Assembly (NCBI GenBank): GCA_904066235.2
Contig: CAJFCV020000002.1
Location: forward strand, 11,222,001 to 11,286,000
Direction: 5' to 3'
Source: Bursaphelenchus xylophilus
Lineage: Eukaryota; Nematoda; Chromadorea; Rhabditida; Aphelenchoididae
DNA length: 64,000 bases
A program made the translations under genes and the position numbers. A model generated the notes under the pieces. The model did not search any database. It was not told the origin of the DNA and saw only the letters and a program-made list of their open reading frames with translations. Each line of letters opens with the position of its first letter. The first letter of the stretch is position 1. Shown here piece after piece: positions 34,701-45,479 of the stretch.

Positions 34701-35144
34701 TGTGCTAACGGGTACCCAGCAAGGATTCGAAGAGACTTTTGGGACCACTTGCCATGGCGCAGGTCGCGCCCTATCAAGATCAAAATCGAGGAGGAATATA
34801 ACGTTTGAAGCGGTTTTGCAGAATCTCAAAGAGAAAGGTGAGAATTTTTAAAGCTTAGGAGAAGTTTTGAGCTTATTGCCTAAGGGGAATTTCGAGTTTC
34901 AGCCTGAAAATTTCGATTTTTCGAGATTTTTTGACTTTTTTAGTAAAAAAAAGTATGTGAAGTTAGGGAAAAGATCCAAAAATACTTTCCAGGAATCTCA
35001 ATCCGAGTAGCGTCTCCAAAATTAGTCATGGAAGAGGCGCCCGAGTCCTACAAAAACGTCCATGATGTGGTGGACACCTGTCAACGCGCCGGAATTAGCA
35101 ACAAAGCCGTAAAACTGAGGCCAATTGCCGTCATTAAAGGCTGA
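31757..35144 (+). CDS. RTCB: RNA-splicing ligase RtcB (tRNA and XBP1 mRNA ligation)
   Basis: Joins 2',3'-cyclic phosphate and 5'-OH RNA ends with GTP and Mn2+, as in tRNA splicing and XBP1 mRNA processing. Seven exons, 31757-31849, 31889-32035, 32106-32357, 32496-32657, 33275-33610, 34462-34837 and 34993-35144, give 505 residues, the same length as the animal orthologue. Metal and guanylate sites are visible: [41 protein letters not shown] and [12 protein letters not shown] with the catalytic His. The ATG directly follows tttcag, so the message is very probably trans-spliced. Introns 4 and 5 are each almost entirely one large palindrome. There is no sign of damage in the coding sequence. Confidence 0.97.
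32690..33240. repeat. Whole-intron palindrome in RTCB intron 4
   Basis: Arms of ~270 bp centred near 32965. Mirrored pairs include tgtaagggtgaaaa / ttttcacccttaca, gcctttttgacca / tggtcaaaaaggc and gatatatgtctcgacctgta / tacagatcgagacatatatc. It spans nearly the whole 617 bp intron. Confidence 0.85.
33690..34435. repeat. Whole-intron palindrome in RTCB intron 5
   Basis: Arms of ~360 bp centred near 34065. Outer pair aatcaaaataggaccg / cggtcctattttgatt, inner pair tgctgatttcgaaaatgaca / tgtcattttcgaaatcagca. The arms remain highly similar, so the structure is fairly young or maintained by conversion. Near the axis it contains taagtagtact-type motifs also seen at 38500, 17040 and 62300. Confidence 0.87.
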
Positions 35145-35154
35145 AAGTAGTTTG

Positions 35155-35365
35155 TTGATGTACATTGTTTCTTGTTACAGTATAAAGATTGTTATTTATT
35201 AGGTGAAAAAAATTTAACAATGGCTAAATAACAAAAATTTTTGAAAATTCGACAATTTTTCGATTTTTTTTTCAAAAATTCGAAAAAATTTCACGAAAAA
35301 ATCGGTTAAACATGAGGTTATGCGGATTCAAGGGTTACCAGAAGGTTTTCATGTATTTCGAGATA
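35155..35365. repeat. Left direct repeat flanking gene copy B
   Basis: Begins just after the RTCB stop and matches 39133-39345 in the same orientation (shared tataaagattgttatttatt, attcaagggttacca). It contains a copy of the last codons and stop of MRPL36, whose intact gene abuts the right repeat. Confidence 0.8.
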
Positions 35366-35560
35366 GTCAAAATTTTACAATTTTCAATGCAATAACTCAA
35401 AATTTACTGTTGATTCATTTGGGATTTTAGTCGATTAAGTTCGGCCGCCAAATCAGCATTTTCATTGCATTTCTGCTTCAGCTGTCGTTTTAGACGGATC
35501 ACTGAAAAAATTCAATTTATTTTTGGTTTGAAATTTCAAATAATTCCTTTTTTCCGTCTA

Positions 35561-35806
35561 CAGTGGGGACCTGATCCAGTGTGGCAAAAAGCGTACCATT
35601 TTGCATCCGGGAAGTATTAAAAATGTTGCAAAATACCTCCCTCTCCAAGGGAAAAAACTCCGATTTCAAAAGCGCGCCCGCTCTTTTTGTGAGGGAGACT
35701 TCAAAACGAAGATTTTTCACTTAGAGGGAGGCATTTTGCCACATTTTTTGACACTTCGCGGTTGCAAAAAGGCACGTTTTTTGCCAATGGATCAAGTCCG
35801 TCACCG
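35561..35806. mobile_element. Hairpin MITE family 1, copy 9 (copy B last intron)
   Basis: ta-CAGTGGGGACCTG ... AAGTCCGTCACCG-ta. Absent from the matching intron of copy A. Confidence 0.83.
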
Positions 35807-35822
35807 TAGTCTCTTTTTTCAA

Positions 35823-36016
35823 TTCATTTTGCATCCGGGAAGTATCCAAAATGTAGCAAAATGCCTCCCCCTCCAACTGAAAAAAAACTCGATTTCAAAA
35901 ACTCGCCGTTCAAAACGAAGTTTTTTCACTTGGAGATGGAGGTATTTTGCCACATTGTTTGACACTTCCCGGATGCAAAATGGTACTTTTTTGCCCCTGA
36001 ATCAGGTCCGTCACTG
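35823..36016. mobile_element. Hairpin MITE family 1, copy 10 (left end truncated)
   Basis: Starts inside the arm at cattttgcatccgggaagta and ends AGGTCCGTCACTG-ta. It follows copy 9 by 16 bp. Confidence 0.8.
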
Positions 36017-36493
36017 TACTCTACTTACTTTGTAACATCAATTCCGAATTTTCTTTCACCAAAACCGCATTTCTTTCCTCCAGCTCATCTAAAGCATCGT
36101 TATAGTTGCTAGTCGATGGATTAGTAATTCCAATTCCAAAATCATCCATTTTTATCTCCGGAAATGACTGCTCTTTCATCTCTGAGCTCGATGGACAACC
36201 TTGTTCGTCATCATTTTCGATTTTTACTTTAATTTTTTCCACTTGGTCTGACGTTTCGCCAGTCGAACTGAGGTCTTCTTGAAGGCTTTGGAGCAGCAAA
36301 TTGATGGAATGTTCGGAGAGGCTGAGCTCTTCGGAGGGTGGTGGAGGAATGTCATTCTCTGGAAGGGCAATTTTTCCATTATGTTTTTATTTTTGGGGAT
36401 TTTTATAAAAAATGGTTACAATTGTAATTTGTCGAAAAATCGATATTCAGAAGTCATAAATGGACAAAAATTTTCAAAAAATTATATTGATTT

Positions 36494-37075
36494 AGCGCTT
36501 TCATTTGGGGCACATTGGGTATTGGCCCAACACGTATAGCCAATGTTGCAAAATTCTCTGACCGGCAAAGTCAATGGGTTGAAATCACAACTAAATTTTT
36601 TGATGGCTACCCAAAACCCTGGATCGGCTAGCCAAAGTGCCAGAATGGTTGTGAAATCTCAAAAAAAGCTGGCCAAAAGGTTCGAATAGGTGTGAAAAAG
36701 TAGACATGACAAAACGATTTTAATGGCTTGACAAAAACCTGGACCGGCTAGCCAAAGTGGGCATTCCTAATAGCTTGGCTGTCCAATCGAACTCTTTGTT
36801 TTGCCAATCCAGGTTTTTGGCTAGCCATTACAAATTTTTTTGTCACGCCTACTTTTTCACACCTATTCAAACCTTTTGGTAGCTTTTTTTGAGATTTCAC
36901 GGCCATTCTGACACTTTGACTAGCCGATCCAGGTTTTTGGCTAGTCATTTTAAAAATGTGTATGTGATTTCAACCGATTGGCCTGCTGGTCAAAGAATTT
37001 TGCAACATTTGCTATACATGTTGGGCCAATACCCGATCTACCCCAAATGAAATCTGCTGCCCCAGATGAAGGGTA
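36494..37075. mobile_element. Foldback element, family E (copy B intron between the acidic and AT-hook exons)
   Basis: Inverted arms cattgggtattggcccaaca / tgttgggccaatacccgatc with inner ggatcggctagccaaa-type repeats. The sequence class matches 26342-26905 but it sits in another intron. Confidence 0.75.
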
Positions 37076-38559
37076 ACTTAATTTAGGTCCCGCCACGAAA
37101 ACATTGAATCCCGTATTTTTCGCTTTTTCGATGAAACTCACTTTTCTTATAGGGTCCTCGAGGTCCCCTGGTCTGCTTCTTTCCATTTTCATTGACTGTA
37201 CCCTCGCTTTCTTCAGATTTTTCAACACTCGTCTCGCCATTGTCCTTCTCCTTGATGTGATCCTTATTTTCAGACGTTTCATCACTTTCCGACGCGCTCT
37301 CTGTACTTCTATGGCCACCTATCTCGGGTGGGAACCATTTCCGTCGATGTCTTTCCCAGAGTTTTTTATTTTCAAAAATGTCCATCTGAAAAAATCAAAA
37401 ATAATATTTTTTCAAAATTACTAGAAAAAACTTACACTATGATTGTGTGGGAACCGTTTCCCCACTTCAAATCGACCATCAGGACAGACTACAATTTTTG
37501 CCGTTGCATTGCACTTGTGTCCTCGATGAGAACGGCATCTGGAAGGAGATATTGATATTAATTTAGGACCATCTTACCTGTAAACTCTAATATTACTGTC
37601 ACGAAGCTGTCTTTTATATCGATACTCCCTTTCGATAGTCGCATAAGCCTCGGCGTAGGTGCTGAAGGTCCCGACATGACTGTAAACACCGAGCTTCTAC
37701 AAAAAATAGACAAATTATATTGTACTTGACATCAGGTGGTAGTTTGGGTCTAAAACAGCTATTTTTGCCTCAAATTTCAGACGAAAGTGGTTGTGCTGGT
37801 TCATTACAGCTCTGAGATAACTCTAGCCGCAAATTTGGGTAATAAAATTGGGAGTTCAAGTTCTTTTTTATCATAGATAATATAGAGGTAATTAAGCCAA
37901 GTTAAAGGTAAATTAACATATTTTTTGGCATAAACTGGTTGATTTATAGGCCTAGAAACAAGCATAGAGCTAGAGTAGGTATTAATAAGCTAGATTTGAC
38001 ACAAAAATCCAACTAAATTCCTCTTTTTTCACTTTTTATCTAACTTGATACCCATTTATGATCCCAAATCTTTTTTCAAAGCTCCCTTATCTTCATAAAA
38101 ACCGAAATCCCACAAAAAACAATGTTTGGGCTTACATTCTTCATCGCACACACCGAATCCGACGAGAATAGAAGAGAGTTTTCGAATTTATGGCGGGAGG
38201 GCCGGCCTCCTTCGAAAGAGACCCCGAGTCGAAAGACCTCGCGTCGAAAGAGACCCCCGATTCCGGGGTCTCACCCACTCCAAACCCCCAAATTCCTTCT
38301 CCCGCTGTTCGACTGTGAGGGTCGCGGAAAAAGGGGTGTCTGCAGTTGGGGGCAAAAAGAGAGCACACAGGTCGGCATCGGGGGCGAAAAGGTCCGCCAA
38401 AAAAAGAATCGCTAAAAAAGGGGGCGACGGAAGGGGAGGAAATCGATGGTGGAGATTTCAAAAATCGTATCCGTTTTTTCTGAATTTGTCAATTTCGCTT
38501 AATTAGTAGTGTTAAGTAGTAATTTCTTCAATTTTTGCTCTACTGAACACTACTACTTA

Positions 38560-38770
38560 CAGTGACGGATCTGATCCAGTGGCAAAAAACGTGCCATTTT
38601 GCGTCCGGGAAGTATCAAAAAATGTGGCAAATGCCTCCCTCTCCAAGTGAAAAACTCCGATTTCAAAAACTCGTCCTTCAAAACGGAGTTTTTTGGTTGG
38701 AGCCACATTTTTTGATATTTCCCGGAAGCAAAATGGTACGTTTTTTGCCACTGGATCAGGTCCGTCACTG
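38560..38770. mobile_element. Hairpin MITE family 1, copy 11 (axis of the palindrome)
   Basis: ta-CAGTGACGGATCTGATCC ... CAGGTCCGTCACTG-ta, somewhat shortened in the right arm. Confidence 0.87.
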
Positions 38771-38899
38771 TAAGTAGTGGTGTTCAGTAGAGCAAAAGTT
38801 AAAGAAATTACTACTTAACACTACTAATTAAGCAAAATTGTCAAATTCAGAAAAAACGGATACGATTTTTGAAATCTCCACCATCGATTACCTCCATCC

Positions 38900-38975
38900 T
38901 AGAGGTGGCAATCGGGCCGGGCCGATTTTTGCTCCTGCTCAGGGCCCGGCCGGCCAAGCCCGATTGCCACCTCTA
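38900..38975. mobile_element. 76 bp hAT-like element with 8 bp target duplication
   Basis: TAGAGGTGGCAATCGGGCC ... GATTGCCACCTCTA, flanked by the direct octamer CTCCATCC at 38892-38899 and 38976-38983. The mirror position in the left arm of the palindrome has no insertion. Confidence 0.87.
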
Positions 38976-39132
38976 CTCCATCCGGGCATCCCCCTTTTAG
39001 CGAAACTTTTTTCGGCGGACCTTTTCGTCCCCGATGCTCAGCTTTGTGCTCTTTTTGCCCCCACTGCAGGACCCTCGCGTTCCGGGGCCCTCGCAGCCGA
39101 GCAGAGAGATTTAGCGGACCTTTTCGTAACGG

Positions 39133-39345
39133 ATAGTTGATGATTGATGTAAATTATTCCTTTTTACAGTATAAAGATTGTTATTTATTAGATAAAAAAC
39201 TTAACAACGCCTAAAACAACAAAAATTTCTCAAACTTTCTCCCGATTTTTTCCAAAAATTCAGAAAAATTCCCGGAAAAAATCGGTCAAACTTTCAGATT
39301 ATGCGAGATTCAAGGGTTACCAAAGAGTTTTGATGTCGAATTCTT
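39133..39345. repeat. Right direct repeat flanking gene copy B
   Basis: Same orientation as 35155-35365. It runs into the final codons of MRPL36 (stop at 39317-39319). About 4 kb lies between the two repeats and consists of copy B and its elements. Confidence 0.8.
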
Positions 39346-39535
39346 CGCGTTGTTTGTGCTTGGGGGCGGCATGACATTCCACATGAAGGCGGCCGTCGAT
39401 TCGGATGAAATAGCAATGTTCGCAGCGGAGTTTCGGGAATTTCTTCACTTTGAAGCCGCGCTGTTGTTGGACGGTGGGGTTGGCCAACAAACGGCGGCCC
39501 ATTTGGCTGACCGACTGCATTAAACGCCCGATCAT
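39317..39535 (-). CDS. MRPL36: Mitochondrial large-subunit ribosomal protein bL36m
   Basis: Single-exon gene of 72 residues. The start ATG follows a run of T and ccag-a, a likely spliced-leader acceptor. The N-terminal ~30 residues are basic and Ser/Arg-rich (MIGRLMQSVSQMGRRLLANP), as in a mitochondrial import sequence. Then comes the L36 core with its zinc ligands: RCEHCYFIRIDGRLHVECH, followed by PKHKQR. It differs from bacterial L36 by a short C-terminal extension (EEFDIKTLW). Its last seven codons lie inside the direct repeat shared with the RTCB 3' flank. Confidence 0.93.
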   Translation of the reverse strand: MIGRLMQSVSQMGRRLLANPTVQQQRGFKVKKFPKLRCEHCYFIRIDGRLHVECHAAPKHKQREEFDIKTLW

Positions 39536-40617
39536 TCTGGAAAAAAAATTTAAGTTTTTTATGGAAAAACAGGGGATTTGTGACAAAATAAAAGTAAAAA
39601 ACTCTGAAAAAAAGGCTTATAGCTAAATTTACAGAGGAAATTTGACCAAATTTCATTAAAATTCAGCACTTTTGATCGAAATTTCATCAAAAAATCGATC
39701 TTTCTTGTCTAAAATAAGGTCCGAGCTCAAATTTATCCCAAAATACCCTCATAAAACTGCCCCCAGCACTTGTAAACTTACAATTCAGATATTTCTCAGC
39801 TGCTGCAACAGCTATGGTCTTCTTTTTTTTTTCCAATTGCAACTAATTTACAATTTATTCATAAAAAAAAGAAAAGAAAAAAAACAATAATCGACAAAAA
39901 TACGGTAATCACTGAGAGGCTCCAGGAAAAAAACTTGCGGCCAAATTTTGATTATTGGCCAAGGCTGTTCAGAAGGCGAGGGTTGAGCCGGGGTTTTGGG
40001 AGAAATTTTTGGGGAAATCTTGATAAAAATTGATTAAAATTCATGTGGAAAAACTGAATATACTATACAAAGTCGGACCCTGTACACTTAATTACAGCTA
40101 GGGTATGGCATCAAGTGAAGAAAAGCGCTTAGAACAGGTTCGGAAAGTCGAAAAACCAAAAAAATCGCAATTTCCTCTAAAACAAGGTCGGAACTGAGGA
40201 AAAACTTATGAAAAACTTGTAATTTTGAAGGTTTAATCTGATTTCGAGATTAAATGCGCTTGACGGCAAAATTGTACATCGAATTGGGGGTGGATTTGCG
40301 GACTCAGCACTCTGCTTTTTTTACTTTTTTCGATTTTACTCAAAAATTTGACAATTTTAGCGAATAAAACATGGAAAATGATGGATTTGAGGATGAGAAC
40401 CCGTAGGATCTTGGAGGACATGATATAAAAATACCTTTTTCATACCTAAAACACAAAAAAATAACCAAAAGATCTACTTTTTCTCCAAAATTTATCTTCT
40501 CCATCCCTCCAGATCCCAGAATTTCGGTCAACTCCACAGACTTCGGCCTCATCGACCTTAACTAGACATCAAAACCAATATAACAAGTTGGAAAAAGACC
40601 CGGGGTGGCAGAGAGTT
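39536..40617. other. Spacer between MRPL36 and RAB7, no gene seen
   Basis: AT-rich, with several ctaaaataaggtc-type motifs also common in introns here. A 62-codon minus-strand open frame at 40233-40421 (MSSKILRVLILKS...) has a basic-hydrophobic start but no recognisable family and no splice context I trust. Confidence 0.45.
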
Positions 40618-41439
40618 TTAGCAGTTGCAACTGCCGCTGTCCCGGTTTCGGTCCGATGGGCTGATCCGGATCTGGTCGGGAAAGTCGGGGTAGTCATGCA
40701 GGGAGTCTTGAGAGTCGCGGGCTAGGGCTGCACGAGCAATGGCTTGGAACGCGTCTTCGATGTTGGAACCTTCTTTGGCAGAGACCTAAAAAATTTTTGG
40801 TCAAGTGTAATATAAACCATGTGCAATTAACGTGCCTAAACTGCTCAAATCTTCTCAAAATTCAATGAATTATCAGTAAATATCATATTTTTGCAAACAA
40901 CTCACCTCAAAGTATGGGATTCCCCCTTTATTTTGACACCAATTATCCGCTCTTCTGGTGGTGACCGCTCTTCTTGGCTCTTGATCCAATTTATTGCCCA
41001 ACAAGACGAATGGGAAGTTCTCTGGGTCTCGGGGTGAGGCTTGGACGAGGAACTCGTCTCTCCAGGTTTCCAGGGACTTGAAAGAATTCGAATTGGTGAT
41101 GTCGTAGGTCAAAACACAGCAGTCGGCTCCTCGGTAAAAGGCCACACCGAGAGATTGGAAGCGCTCTTGACCAGCAGTGTCCCAGATCTGGAAGAACACA
41201 AAAAATTGTTTTGTTTTGTACCTAAAAACCAAAAAACAACATCAAAACTCCCTCACCTGTACAGTGACCGTCCTTCCGTCGATATGAATGTCTTTGGTGA
41301 GGAAGTCCGCGCCGATGGTGGCTTTGTATTGGGAGCTAAACCGATTGTTCACATACTGGTTCATAAGCGAGGTCTTCCCGACGCCGGTGTCACCAAGGAT
41401 GATAATCTTCAACAGGGCCTTCTTTCTATTGTTGCTCAT
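40618..41439 (-). CDS. RAB7: Small GTPase Rab7 (late endosome and lysosome traffic)
   Basis: Directs late-endosome to lysosome fusion and transport. Exons in coding order: 41439-41257, 41187-40906, 40785-40618, giving 210 residues (family ~207-209). All GTP-binding boxes are visible: GDTGVGKTS, the switch I region [31 protein letters not shown] and VSAKEGSN. The C terminus SCNC is the CXC geranylgeranylation motif. [15 protein letters not shown] and the RRAV/RADNWC segment are Rab7-specific rather than general Rab. A ttttctag acceptor lies about 20 bases upstream of the ATG. Confidence 0.96.
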
Positions 41440-44400
41440 TTTGGGAAACTTTGATCAAAGTCTAGAAAAAAATTTGTAAAAATCGATATAAATTTAGATA
41501 AAATGAGCAAAAAACTTCGCGAATGATTGAATGGCAGGCTAAAACAAGGTTCAAAAAAGCTTTTTGAACTGCAGGGATCAATACAAATCGAAGGCAATAA
41601 AAATTTCAACAAAAATTATATTACACTTGGTCCGACCTCAAAAAATCCCATAAAATGGAGACGAGTACCATTTATACTTGTTCTCTAAGCCTTATCAGCT
41701 ATTCCGACCTCTATTTTAACTATTTTGTATATTAAATAGGCTGGCTATACCTCAAAATACCCCTTTTCAAGGTCTTGTTATCCTTGATCAAGGATAACAC
41801 TAAAAATCCAAGTTAATTGGAAATTTGATATCAAGATGTCTCCCGTATTTTACCCTGACCTTTGCAAGGTCCACGAATTCCTCAAAAACTCACGACACAA
41901 AGAGTTTTTTGAGTTCCTTCTTATCAGCTTATCAATTCAACGAATTGAACGCAGACATTCCTAATCGTGGCCAATTAATTCACTCGCTCTCATATTGAAA
42001 CACATCGCTTTGAATAATTCAGCGTTCATAAAGCGTATTTCATAAGGCATATTTTTCGAGAAATAAACAAGGGAGGGAAAGGAAGGGTTTCATAACTTTT
42101 TTGTTGTCTGTTCTCTTTGATTTTCTGAATTCAACCCTTCAATAATATCATTGAAATCGGTGATGAGACAGAGGGCAATAAACAACAAAGATATAGGGTG
42201 ATCTTTGAGCCGGAAGGGCAAAACTCGGACAAATTTCAAAAATTTGACAGTTAATGGGATGAATAGTATAAATATACCATCTCTAACTCAAATATATACC
42301 GATAAACATCTATAGAATCGTAATTCAGTCAATTTATCTCAATTCTCAATTAAAAAACACTTTAAAAATCAGGTAGAACATCAATTTTGGGATTATTTTA
42401 CATTATCCATCATGGATAATATAAAAAATACCCATCAATCGCTTCAAAAACTGTCCACACATTTTTTATCGCCCTCATAGACAAGATGGGCTGTTATAAA
42501 CCTCTGTCAACCCAGACCGCCCTTATAAAGTCAAGTCTTATAAGGGCAATCCTATAAACCATGTCCTAAACCGATACTTCCAATTCACATTGGTCATTTC
42601 CGCGAAAATTATCACGTTTCGAACCCCGGATTAAAAGTGCGGTAGTAAGGCACGTGGTCCGCCTCGAGACATAGGTCACATGACAGACAAATCTCATTGA
42701 TTTAGTCGGAAATTTCATCCTTCGAACAAAATCATATAAAAACAGGTCCAAATTGAAGTAATATCGTTCAATTTGTTATTTTTCAGATCTTTTTGATGAC
42801 TCAGACGACGAGAGACTTTGATTCCGAATCAAAATTTCCCGATGAAACATCAAAAGAAGGTCTAGTAAACAGAGAAAATACCGAGTAAAGAGACATTTCC
42901 CAGTTTACAAGCAAAATTACTGAAATTTCGAATCTTTTCGGCTCCAAAACCTGATAAAAACCAAGTCATGTCTTATTGCGGGTTCTGCTGAACCCATTTT
43001 ATCAAAAAATCTCGCCGAAAATTGATGAAAATCACGTGATTTCCACCAAAATCATAGAGATCTTCAAAAATTATCGACTTATTTTAGTTTTGACTGCTGT
43101 CAGAGACCCGACATTCATCTCAATCAACAGAATCAGCGGGGAGAAAGCGTTCGCCAACGCTTTCAAAAGTAATATTAGCTGAGCGGAAAGAGAAATTCGC
43201 GGAAAAAGGAAGTGAGTGGAAGAGAACTCCAGACACAATGTGCGATCGGCTGACTGCGAAACGAAAAAACTCGTGCTCGAAAGGGAAGAAGGGAGTTTTT
43301 TTCGCCTCGCTGTCTATGAAATCGCTGACGAATCAAAGTTCGCCGAGCGTATCGACCGAACCGGGACCTTATTCATCAATTGTTATTTATATTTTTGTAT
43401 CAAAACAATTTATTTTGAGCCGTATAACAACAAATTTTGGATTATAGTTGATTAACTTTACTAATAGACCTTGAAAAGATCTGTTTGAAAGTATATATTT
43501 CAGTATTTTCCCCACTTTTCAGATGGTTAATGTTTAAGATAGTCTTGTCCAAGTTCGCCGTTCTCTCGAACAAAAAACCGTTACAAGACTATCCAAACAA
43601 AAACCATCCCATAAAACCCCAAAAATATCTCTCGATGCACAAAACTACCTCCCAAAAAAATCATGTTTCTCCCATGTGTAATATCCACAAAGGTAAAAAT
43701 CTCACTGAAAACTTCAAACCCCAAGCCCTGACGGTTCTACAGACAACAAAATTAACCAATTCCCCTTCCGGATATAGCTTGGCATGACTAGTCTCAACAG
43801 TCACTCAATTTCCACATCCAAGCCCTCAGAATGCACTTTTCCTCATTCGCAAACCAACAGCAGAGCAGAAGACTTCCCAAAAAGGTCGAAAAAAGTGAAA
43901 TCATTTGCGCAAAAAATACGAAAGGTGTGATAGACACCTTGTGACAATTTCCGAAAAACCGGTTTCCATCAGAGTCAAATGACAACAAATCCAGAAAAAA
44001 ATGATGTAATAAACCATAATACAAGCACCTTATCAAAAAATGAGGTGGACGTGCGGTCCCCCGGCATGCTACGGCAGATTAGAACTGTTTCATTATCGAC
44101 AATTCAAAGAAGCGAGTGGTGTCATAAAAAACCGCCAAAATTTTTTGAATGAGAAAGAATCAGGTGGTATACAAAAGTTGATGGTCCGATCTTAGTAAAA
44201 GTCCATCGTGAGCTCAAGGATAACCTATTCTTGCTAACGAAACCGATCCAGAACTTATGGAAAGCAAAAACCAGAAAATTCAGCTATTCTCCGTAAAGGA
44301 CCTCCAATGCGATGAATAATATCCAAAAATCGGCGATTACTCATCGATACAAGAAGAATACCTAAAAATTCAAAACAATAATAAAAAACTTGAATTTACC

Positions 44401-45133
44401 AACGAGCGCTCGATGAGCTTCCTTGAAAATCATGGCAGGACCCACCTGAAATTACACTTGACCAAAAACGAAGACAGATATAGAAGCGAATCTAATTTCC
44501 CTACCGAAAACATTACTCTAGACAACTTCACGGAAGCCAAAGCAAGAAAAAGACCTCCCGCATCATTTCCGTGTCCAATTACAGCAGAAAAAATATTGGA
44601 CCATCATAAAAACTTGTTTTTCCAGATATTTTTGGCCCGTAAACAAAGAAAAACCTGGGAACACAGCGAATAAACTCGTTATACTCAACACAACAAGAAA
44701 CCAAACCCAGATAAAAACATCTACACAAGCCGTTCCCCCCATTTATGATCATTACAATCTGAATAGAAGACAAAAGTACGCAGGAGATAAAGGAATGCGT
44801 TGAAACTCGTGACCGAACCTTGAGCTTCACCATAACGACTCCACCCCAGTGCGGTGCGTTCGAGAACGTACATAAAACCCGACGAAAAAGACGTCTGCTT
44901 CTTCACGTGATTGGCATACCGTCTCATTTTCTTGGCATTGCAATTTTTCGTGGTGGTACGCAAACATTATCTCCGTGCTAGTGGAAAACTACGTAAATTT
45001 TGCAATCACTTATTCAATTAGCGGAATGAAACGACCTTTCATCTATCAATTTCATTTACTAACCAAAAACAAGCCTATAACAACAAATATCGGCCAAGTT
45101 ATAAGTGCAGCAGCATGGTGAAGATAACAACAT
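41440..45133. other. 3.7 kb spacer, no confident gene
   Basis: AT-rich. A short open frame at 42797-42889 follows a ttttcag and encodes 30 residues (MTQTTRDFDSESK...). A 69-codon frame starts at ATG 43238. An 86-codon frame at 44413-44673 has charged, coding-like composition (AKARKRPPASFPCPITAEKI). None matches a family I know and none links across splice sites. They may be degenerate or lineage-specific. No MITE termini of the families described here were found. Confidence 0.4.
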
Positions 45134-45376
45134 CTATTTGGCAAGCTGGGAGTTTTGGAGATGGTCGACCATGAACTGTGAAGCATCCAGCATGCGATCA
45201 ACACAATTGGCTAGGCATCCCGAGTGTTTTCCGTCCATTTTGGCGGGAGGCCGGCTGTCGTTGAAACAGATGTCCCAGCATCGGGAAGTCAGGGTGCTGA
45301 CCTGTTCGGTGAACTTCTGTCGTTGCGATTCGGCTTGGAGTTGTTGGACAAGACGGCTTCCGGCGGCTGAGTCCAT
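45134..45376 (-). CDS. TIMM8: Mitochondrial intermembrane-space chaperone Tim8 (DDP1)
   Basis: Escorts hydrophobic precursors such as Tim23 across the intermembrane space, together with Tim13. Single exon of 80 residues, typical for small Tims. The twin CX3C motif is clear (CWDIC and CLANC, separated by 16 residues), and the C-terminal NCVDRMLDASQFMVDHL matches Tim8 better than Tim9, 10 or 13. A tattttag acceptor lies about 30 bases upstream of the ATG. It borders the 2.3 kb palindrome upstream in its own direction. Confidence 0.92.
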   Translation of the reverse strand: MDSAAGSRLVQQLQAESQRQKFTEQVSTLTSRCWDICFNDSRPPAKMDGKHSGCLANCVDRMLDASQFMVDHLQNSQLAK

Positions 45377-45479
45377 TTTTTATTCGATTTTTTGGGGGTT
45401 CTACTAAAAATACACAATCAAAACCTTTTTTGTTAGAAAATCACATTATTTTAGGTAACAAATGACAAATTTCTAATCC

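Larger units (their letters stand above)
35404..38187 (-). pseudogene. FLYWCH-like zinc-finger gene, copy B (decayed first exon)
   Basis: Exons equivalent to copy A: 37696-37578, 37538-37436, 37385-37142, 36358-36029, 35501-35404, all the same lengths as in A (119, 103, 244, 330, 98) and all open. They keep YRCRSHRGHKCNA and an HNH closing motif, ENKKLWERHRRKW, RGPRGPYKK and the zipper. Exon 1 is broken. The frame meets TAA at 38188-38190 where A has AAA, a run of six T on the plus strand (38071-38076; five in A) shifts the frame, and the A start ATG position reads CGG. Either the gene is dead or it now starts elsewhere; exons 2-6 show little sign of relaxed decay. Confidence 0.7.
38300..39110. 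repeat. Large palindrome over the 5' end of copy B, with a MITE at its axis
   Basis: The left arm (38300-38559) includes copy B exon 1 upstream sequence. The right arm (38771-39110) repeats it inverted: gaaatctccaccatcgatta mirrors aaatcgatggtggagatttc, and ttgtgctctttttgccccca mirrors the exon 1 side. The axis is exactly the family 1 MITE at 38560-38770. The right arm alone is interrupted by a 76 bp hAT-like element. Confidence 0.82.

Noticed and set aside
39000..39130. Possible extra exon similar to the zinc-finger gene 5' end
   Set aside because: It is the inverted right arm of the palindrome around copy B, with frame disruptions, not an exon.
42600..42720. gtttcgaacccc resembling a tRNA B box
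   Set aside because: No A box at the right distance and no cloverleaf stems on either strand.
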